Assembly (NCBI RefSeq): GCF_016863275.1
Contig: NZ_BOOO01000031.1
Location: 1 to 64,000, forward strand
Reading direction: 5' to 3'
Length of the DNA stretch: 64,000 nucleotides
Origin: Planotetraspora mira
GTDB taxonomy: Bacteria > Actinomycetota > Actinomycetes > Streptosporangiales > Streptosporangiaceae
Shown: piece by piece, positions 58,763 through 64,000 of the stretch
How the letters are laid out: each line of letters begins with the position of its first letter
Position numbering within the stretch: the stretch's first letter is position 1
Notes under the pieces: model-generated
What the model was told of the DNA's origin: nothing
The model's input: the letters and a program-made list of their open reading frames with translations, nothing else
The model's database searches: none
Made by a program: the position numbers and the translations under genes

Positions 58763-60293
58763 GTGCCCTCCCGGAACGCGAAACGATCTCCAAGGCGAAT
58801 CCCGGCAGGTGCAGCATGCCGTGAGCGGTGCGGACGGCGCCGCCCTTCACATCCGGGACGAGTCGCATCAGCACGGTGTCGTCGCTGCCGGATCCGGATT
58901 CCAGCCGCCCGGCCACGACCGACCGGGCCTCCAGCGCTCTGGTCAGCAAGGACATCAACACTCTGGTCTCCGCCTCATCGAGGACGCGGTCATGGGCTCC
59001 GCGTGCCGCGAGGCTCTCCGCGGCCGACCTCTCGGCCGCTCTGACCGCGATTTGGCGCCGCCTCAGATCGGCCCGCTGTCCGGTGTCGGAGCGGACAGGC
59101 TGCGGCAGACCGGGCCCGGCCTGTCGCCCCGTACGAAATGGTGTGAGTGCGACTTCGATCCCCGGCGCATCCCACCACGTGGCCGACGACGAGATCTCCT
59201 CGACGTCATCGTGGGCTCCACCGAGATGGCGTGCCGATCCGACGTTGAACGCCGCCGACGCCAGCGCGTACGCCGCGTCCTCGTCGGGTGCGTTGTAGAT
59301 CCATTGAGCGAGATGCCGCAGCTCCGAGGCCCGGTTCACGCCGCCGCGCTGGGCTTCGGTGAGCTGACGGAGCAGCGCGATCACACCCGACACGGCCGCC
59401 CTGGTCGCGCGCCGCAGATCCGCGGCACCGGACTCCTGCCCCGGCGTGGAGGTGAACCATGCCCGCAATGCCTGCCAGCGTCTCTTCCAGTCCTCGATCC
59501 GCTCGACGGTGCCGAGAAAGGGCCGGTCGTCGGCATCGGCCGCCCGGACGAGCATCGTGTTGATTCCGGTCGCCTCGACGTCCCGTACCGCTCGATCCAG
59601 TCGAGGCAGGTAGCGATCAAGCTCCGCCATGAAGTCGCTCATGTGGACCAGCAGGGCGTTCTTGTAGCGAAGGAACAGCTCAGGTGAGGTCTCTGTGGAG
59701 GTGACGATCTGGTTGAGAGTCACATGGAACTGAGCGGACCGGCGAACCATGTCTTCCATGACCTGGTTCAACCGGGACAGGCGCCGGTAGACCTGCTCCT
59801 GGTCTCCCGTACGGTTCGCCGCCGCCAGCGCCTTGAGGTCGTCGAGGATGTCCGAGAACACCAGGCGGGACAGGTTCGCGTCGCGGACTCTGGCGGCCAG
59901 CACATCCTCGACCGCGACGAAGGCCCGGTAGCCGAGCTCGCTGAACTGGTACACCGACTGCCTGTTGCGGTAACGCTCCAGCGTTCCCGCCCGGGACGCG
60001 TCCTCAAGCCTGTGGATGATGCCGTCGTCGGCCAGGGCGTCCAAGCGGCTCCGGAGGCCCGTGTCCAGTTGGGGAACCTCATCGTGGACCAGCGCCAGAT
60101 CCCGCAGCGCCGTCATCACGTCGTCACCGTCCACCTGGACGCGATGCACCGCGCGCAGGCGCTCCATCGCCCGCAGCACCCACAGGTACGCAACATGATC
60201 ATCTCTGCGGGTGAAGTTGAACAGCCGGAACCTGTCGCCGATCGCCGGCGCATCCAGATCCAGAGCTCTCGAACCGTCTAATGAATCAGCCAT
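58755..60293 (-). CDS. jetA: Wadjet defence protein JetA (TIGR02677/DUF2397), kleisin-like
   Basis: 512 aa, first gene of the defence operon, kleisin-type subunit. Features of the DUF2397 family: FRLFNFTRRDDHVAYLWVLRAMERL at the N-terminus, LTFNQIVTSTETSPELFLRYKNALLVHMSDFMAELD-like helical middle (here LNQIVTSTETSPELF), and TPFRTGRQAGPGLPQPVRSDTGQRADLRRRQIA. ATG 60293 has only a weak ribosome site. The operon promoter must lie in the 150-base gap up to the mannosidase terminator, but boxes are not clear. Confidence 0.9.
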   Translation of the reverse strand: MADSLDGSRALDLDAPAIGDRFRLFNFTRRDDHVAYLWVLRAMERLRAVHRVQVDGDDVMTALRDLALVHDEVPQLDTGLRSRLDALADDGIIHRLEDASRAGTLERYRNRQSVYQFSELGYRAFVAVEDVLAARVRDANLSRLVFSDILDDLKALAAANRTGDQEQVYRRLSRLNQVMEDMVRRSAQFHVTLNQIVTSTETSPELFLRYKNALLVHMSDFMAELDRYLPRLDRAVRDVEATGINTMLVRAADADDRPFLGTVERIEDWKRRWQALRAWFTSTPGQESGAADLRRATRAAVSGVIALLRQLTEAQRGGVNRASELRHLAQWIYNAPDEDAAYALASAAFNVGSARHLGGAHDDVEEISSSATWWDAPGIEVALTPFRTGRQAGPGLPQPVRSDTGQRADLRRRQIAVRAAERSAAESLAARGAHDRVLDEAETRVLMSLLTRALEARSVVAGRLESGSGSDDTVLMRLVPDVKGGAVRTAHGMLHLPGFALEIVSRSGRARG

Positions 60294-60446
60294 GACCGAG
60301 CAAGTATTCCGTACGGGTGCGACAACGCCCCACGACCTGCTCCCGCCGGCCTGATCGTGCTCGAGAAGAGCTATGACGAGCGGTGCCCGGCTCAGCGACG
60401 GGCTGTCCCGGTGAGCCGCGTGCCGACTGGGCCGTACCGGAAACCA

Positions 60447-60484
60447 CCGGTGGGCGGGGCCGTGATGACGGCCCCGCCCACCGG
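60447..60484 (-). terminator. Terminator of the GH92 gene
   Basis: Perfect 17-base stem CCGGTGGGCGGGGCCGT with loop GATG, 20 bases beyond the stop at 60505. It insulates the defence operon from read-through. Confidence 0.85.
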
Positions 60485-60504
60485 CGGCTTCGGACTACCT
60501 CGGA

Positions 60505-63500
60505 TCAGTTCGGACTGGTGACCGTGAAGGACAATCCGACCTTGGTCGCCGAGTCGGCGCCGGCCAGCGTGATCTCGGTCGAGCCCGGCTTGGCCGTACC
60601 CGGAACGCTGACGGTCTGTCCGGAGACGATGCCGTCGCCGTTCGCGTGGACGGTGGTGGCGGACAGGCCGTCACCGAAGGTGATCGTGATCGCCTCGCCA
60701 GGGGCGAACCCGTTGGCGTCGATCACGATCGCCGTGCCGCGGGGCCCGGAGGTCGCGGAGGCGAGCGCCTCCGGCCGGTAAACCGGCGCCGTGGGCTCCT
60801 CGGTCACCTGCACGGTGGCCGTCGCCGGTGTCTGCGAGGACGTGCCGGCGGCGGTGACGGCGTACAGGCCGGGCTCGGCGTCGTCGGACGCCTCGACCGA
60901 CGCGTGCACCGTCCCCGTTGACGAGGCCGCGACCGTCAGGCTCCGCACCAGGCTGGTGCCGAGCTTCACGGTCACCTGCTCACCGGCGGCGAACCCGTTG
61001 CCGTCGACGGTGATCGGGTCACCGGCGAGGGCCGAGGGCGTCACCGCGATCGACGGCTGCCGCCCGGACCGCGCCACGGTCACGGTGAACGACTCGGTCC
61101 TGCTCGACCGCGTGTCCCACGTGGTGACGTGCACCGTGTAGGTGCCCTCCTGCGCGTAGGTGTGCTGTGCGCCGATCTTGCCGGACGCCTCCACGGCCGC
61201 GTCGCCGGGAACCGTGCCGTCGCCCCACTGGACGCGTGCGTGGTAACCCTCCGAGCCCACGACGCCGCCGGCGACCGTACCGAGGTCCGCAGACAGGACC
61301 TGCCCCGCGGTGGCCTTCTGGGCCTGCGGCGCGGTGGTCTCCAGCGCGGGAGCCTGCGTGCCGTCGTCGGCGACGGCGAACACGTGGATCCTGCCCGCGG
61401 AGCCCGGGTCGCCGGACTGCGCCGGCAGGGTCACCGAGACCAGCTTCTTGCCCGCCGGGATCTGGTACGGCGCGGTGGCGAACAGGAACGGCTGGGCGCT
61501 GTCCCTGCTCGTGCCGTACAGCCGGTACGCCGCCTTGGCGACGACGATGTTGCCGTACGACGGCGTGCCGTTCGCGTTGCCGCCCAGCGTCCAGTCGCTC
61601 ATCTGGATCGGGAGGGAGGCGGTGCTGCCGTCGCTGAACGTCGCGGTGGCGGTGGTGCTCTGGTTGCCCTGAGTGCCCGCGCCGATGAACGAGATGCTCT
61701 TCGCGTCGTCCGGCAGGTCCAGCACGATCGTCTTGCCGTTGCCGGTCGCGTCGTCCGCCTGCCCCGCCGGGATCTCCGGCAGCGTGAAGTGCAGCGCCGT
61801 GCCGGGCACGTCGTGCCGCTCGCCCTGGGTCACGCCCGCCTCCGCGAGAGCGGCACGGGAGTACGCCCACGACTTGGCGTCACAGTTGGCCGCGACGACG
61901 CCCTGGTCGCCGATGCACACGGTGTCGAAGGCCGCGGTCAGGCCGGAGGCCGGCGCGTAGGCCACCTCGACCCCTGCCGTGTCCGAGCCCTGCCCGTCGC
62001 CGTCGGTCACCGTCACGCCGGCCTGGTAGTAACCCGGCGTGGCGTAGGTGTGAGAGCCGCTGACGCCGTAGACGCCCCGAGAGCTCAGGGTCACGGTGCC
62101 CGGGGTGGCCGGCGTGCCGTCGCCCCAGTCGATCGTGGCCTGGTAGCCGCTCGCGTCGCCTCCGGTGACGGTGGCCAGCGGCGCCGACACCGCGGCGCCG
62201 GACCGCGCCTGGACGCCGCTCACGCCGGTCACCGCGATGTCGTCGCCGGTGAGCTGGACATCGCCGCCGGAGAGCAACTCGATCTCGGAAAGGTTCGTCT
62301 GCGCGGCGCCCACGGACTTGGTCACGACCAGGCGGAACTGGGTGAACCCCCCCGGGTGGTCGATCTTGAAGGACCGGGTCTGGTTCCGCCACGGGAAGAC
62401 CTCTCCCTTACGGGAGTCGAGAGTGGTCCAGGTGATCCCGTTCTTCGAACCCTGCAGACGCCAGTCGGCCGGATCGCCCGCGTTCGCCCCCGAGGTGAGG
62501 GTGTAGTACGTCGGCTTCTGCCTGCCTCCGCGGTAGGTCCAGTTCACCTGCGGCGTGCCGGAGGCGAAGGTCATCTGCGTGGTCGACGTGTCGTCGAACA
62601 GCTTCGACGCGTCCTGCCCGCCGGTCGCGGTCGCGGTGCCGAGGCCCGGGCCGGTGGTGTCCTGGAACGGCTTGGGCGCCTCGTCGCCCTTGGTCAGCGA
62701 CGGCGGGGCGTCGTGCTTGCCGGTGCCCCACGACGACGGCTTCGAGCCCATCTGGAAGTCGATCCTGCCGCCGCGGGCGAGCTCGGACGAGTCGATGGAC
62801 ACCGAGTGCTGCGTCTTCCCGTTGACCTTCACACCCTGCACGTAGACGTTCTTCGTGCTGTTGTCCGGCGCGTTGACCACGATGTCGCCGGTCTCGCGGT
62901 GGACGGTCATCTGGGTGAACTGCGGCGAGCCGATGGCCCAGTTGGACGAGCCGGCCTGCAGCGGGTAGATGCCGAGCGAGCTGAGGACGTACCACGACGA
63001 CATCTCGCCGTTGTCCTCGTCGCCCAGGTAGCCCTGGCCGATCTCGCCGCCGACGTAGAGGCGCTGGAGGATCTCCCGCACGATCGCCTGCGTCTTCGAC
63101 GGAGCTCCGGCGTAGTCGTACATGTACGGGATGTGGTGCGAGGGCTGGTTGCTCATGCCGAGCTGGCCCAGACGCACCGCACGCGCTTCGAGCATCTCGT
63201 GGATGAGGGCGCCGTACCCGCCGAAACGGTCGGCGTTCTCCGGGGTGGCGAAGAACTGGTCGAGCTTGTCCTGGAGCGCCTTCTGCCCGCCGTACAGGTT
63301 GGCCAGGCCCTGGCCGTCCTGCTGCGCGGTGAACGCGAAGTTCCACCCGTTGGTCTCGGTGTAGACGCCGCCCCAGTCGAGCGGGTCGCCGGCCAGGAAG
63401 TTGCCGGCCGCGTCACGCCCGCGGAAGAACTTCGTCTTGGTGTCGAAGAGGTTGACGTAGTTGCGAGCCCGCTCGAGGAAGTACTCCGACTCCTCCTTGA

Positions 63501-64000
63501 GCCTGGCGCGCTCCGACTTCGGCGTGGCCGGGTCCTTGGCCAGGGCCGCGCCCATGTTGCCGATGCCGTAGTCGTTGATGAAGCCTTCGAGCGCCCACGA
63601 CACCGACTCGCCGGTGGAGGTCGGCGTGTAGCCGAGGAACAGTGAGCTCTCGATGCCCTTGCGGCCGACCTCGCTGCGTCCGGAGGCCACCGTCGCGTCC
63701 TTGACCGCGGAGTCGTACGCGGCGAGGGGGTCGGGCAGCTTGACGCCGTTGAGGTAGGCCTCGGCCAGTGCGACGTTCGCGCTGGTGCCGGTCATCAGGT
63801 CGGCGTAACCGGGGGACGACCAGCGGGCGACCCAGCCGCCGTCACGGTACTGCTGGACGAACCCGTCGGCGATCTTGGCCGCGATGTCCGGGTACAGCAG
63901 CGAGTAGGCGGGCCACACCGTGCGGTAGGTGTCCCAGAACCCGTTGTTGACGTAGATCTGACCGTCGACGATCTTCGCGCCGGTCTGCGTGGCGGTCGAC
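60505..64000 (-). CDS. GH92 alpha-1,2-mannosidase-type secreted enzyme, C-terminal part
   Basis: At least 1164 codons; the start is right of the window. The visible catalytic part has NNGFWDTYRTVWPAYSLLYP, YGALIHEMLEA and the GH92 block GQGYLGDEDNGEMSSWYVLSSLGIYP, with the acidic residues and Trp of the active site; calcium-dependent exo-mannosidases of this family trim mannans and N-glycans. Then come a discoidin-like carbohydrate module (WRLQGSKNGITWTTLDSR), a PKD-like domain (YQATIDWGDGTPATPG...GSHTYATPGYYQAGVTV), a further beta module, a second PKD-like domain (RVQWGDGT...HTYAQEGTYTVHVTTWD) and two IPT/TIG-like repeats (VDGNGFAAGEQVTVKLG; IDANGFAPGEAITITFG). Surely secreted, though the signal peptide is not visible. 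Confidence 0.92.
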   Translation of the reverse strand, partial: STATQTGAKIVDGQIYVNNGFWDTYRTVWPAYSLLYPDIAAKIADGFVQQYRDGGWVARWSSPGYADLMTGTSANVALAEAYLNGVKLPDPLAAYDSAVKDATVASGRSEVGRKGIESSLFLGYTPTSTGESVSWALEGFINDYGIGNMGAALAKDPATPKSERARLKEESEYFLERARNYVNLFDTKTKFFRGRDAAGNFLAGDPLDWGGVYTETNGWNFAFTAQQDGQGLANLYGGQKALQDKLDQFFATPENADRFGGYGALIHEMLEARAVRLGQLGMSNQPSHHIPYMYDYAGAPSKTQAIVREILQRLYVGGEIGQGYLGDEDNGEMSSWYVLSSLGIYPLQAGSSNWAIGSPQFTQMTVHRETGDIVVNAPDNSTKNVYVQGVKVNGKTQHSVSIDSSELARGGRIDFQMGSKPSSWGTGKHDAPPSLTKGDEAPKPFQDTTGPGLGTATATGGQDASKLFDDTSTTQMTFASGTPQVNWTYRGGRQKPTYYTLTSGANAGDPADWRLQGSKNGITWTTLDSRKGEVFPWRNQTRSFKIDHPGGFTQFRLVVTKSVGAAQTNLSEIELLSGGDVQLTGDDIAVTGVSGVQARSGAAVSAPLATVTGGDASGYQATIDWGDGTPATPGTVTLSSRGVYGVSGSHTYATPGYYQAGVTVTDGDGQGSDTAGVEVAYAPASGLTAAFDTVCIGDQGVVAANCDAKSWAYSRAALAEAGVTQGERHDVPGTALHFTLPEIPAGQADDATGNGKTIVLDLPDDAKSISFIGAGTQGNQSTTATATFSDGSTASLPIQMSDWTLGGNANGTPSYGNIVVAKAAYRLYGTSRDSAQPFLFATAPYQIPAGKKLVSVTLPAQSGDPGSAGRIHVFAVADDGTQAPALETTAPQAQKATAGQVLSADLGTVAGGVVGSEGYHARVQWGDGTVPGDAAVEASGKIGAQHTYAQEGTYTVHVTTWDTRSSRTESFTVTVARSGRQPSIAVTPSALAGDPITVDGNGFAAGEQVTVKLGTSLVRSLTVAASSTGTVHASVEASDDAEPGLYAVTAAGTSSQTPATATVQVTEEPTAPVYRPEALASATSGPRGTAIVIDANGFAPGEAITITFGDGLSATTVHANGDGIVSGQTVSVPGTAKPGSTEITLAGADSATKVGLSFTVTSPN

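Noticed and set aside
1-64000. CRISPR arrays, tRNA genes, insertion sequences
   Set aside because: Looked for regular direct repeats, tRNA-like cloverleaf ends and transposase motifs; none seen.

Overview
The window is about 70 percent GC throughout and has the gene density, GTG/TTG starts, stop/start overlaps and gene content (F420/LLM oxidoreductase, CYP-type ferredoxins, DHA2 efflux pumps, large secreted mannosidase) of a filamentous actinomycete chromosome, most like Streptosporangiaceae/Thermomonosporaceae-type bacteria. Genus cannot be fixed from the sequence alone. No rRNA, tRNA, CRISPR or IS element was seen.

Layout. (1) 1-288: the N-terminus of a DnaK, cut by the left edge. (2) 942-24012: a catabolic gene cluster. 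It holds a 4-hydroxyacetophenone-type Baeyer-Villiger monooxygenase (broken by a one-base frameshift), an ester hydrolase, PHP phosphoesterase, thiolase-like protein plus DUF35 partner, three SDRs, a MaoC hydratase, ADP-forming acyl-CoA synthetase, acyl-CoA dehydrogenase, alcohol and aldehyde dehydrogenases, an LLM flavin oxidoreductase, a ferredoxin, three MFS transporters and two paralogous TetR regulators. Ten copies of one 21-bp operator, TTCTAGAAT-N3-ATTCTAGAA, sit in the promoters of this cluster and define a regulon. Together the enzymes can oxidise an alcohol to a ketone, insert oxygen to give an ester, hydrolyse it and degrade the acid by CoA-linked beta-oxidation. The substrate is unknown (a cyclic or aryl ketone or terpenoid is a fair guess). 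(3) 24343-26159: a separate small protein/ferredoxin/P450 operon with its own palindrome and a strong terminator.

(4) 26212-35988: a six-gene operon (Tat-exported amidohydrolase, branched-chain amino acid-type ABC importer with a fused LivM-LivG subunit, and a zinc-ribbon methyltransferase-like protein), divergent from an IclR regulator. Two identical-arm palindromes GCGGAC-N4-GTCCGC lie in the shared intergenic region. (5) 36386-37706: remnant of an aminoglycoside-phosphotransferase-type gene and a class II glutamine amidotransferase.

(6) 37742-51475: an operon of three very large unfamiliar genes (2390, 1085 and 1095 aa) without signal peptides. The first carries an OmpA-like domain and a long amphipathic beta region, the second fibronectin-like beta domains, the third a phospholipase D-like C-terminus whose HxK lysine is replaced by Asp. 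This is the best candidate for an undescribed system in the window. (7) 52027-60293: a complete four-gene Wadjet (JetABCD, TIGR02677-02680 type) anti-plasmid defence operon. (8) 60505-64000: C-terminal part of a GH92 alpha-mannosidase with discoidin and PKD-like modules, cut by the right edge.
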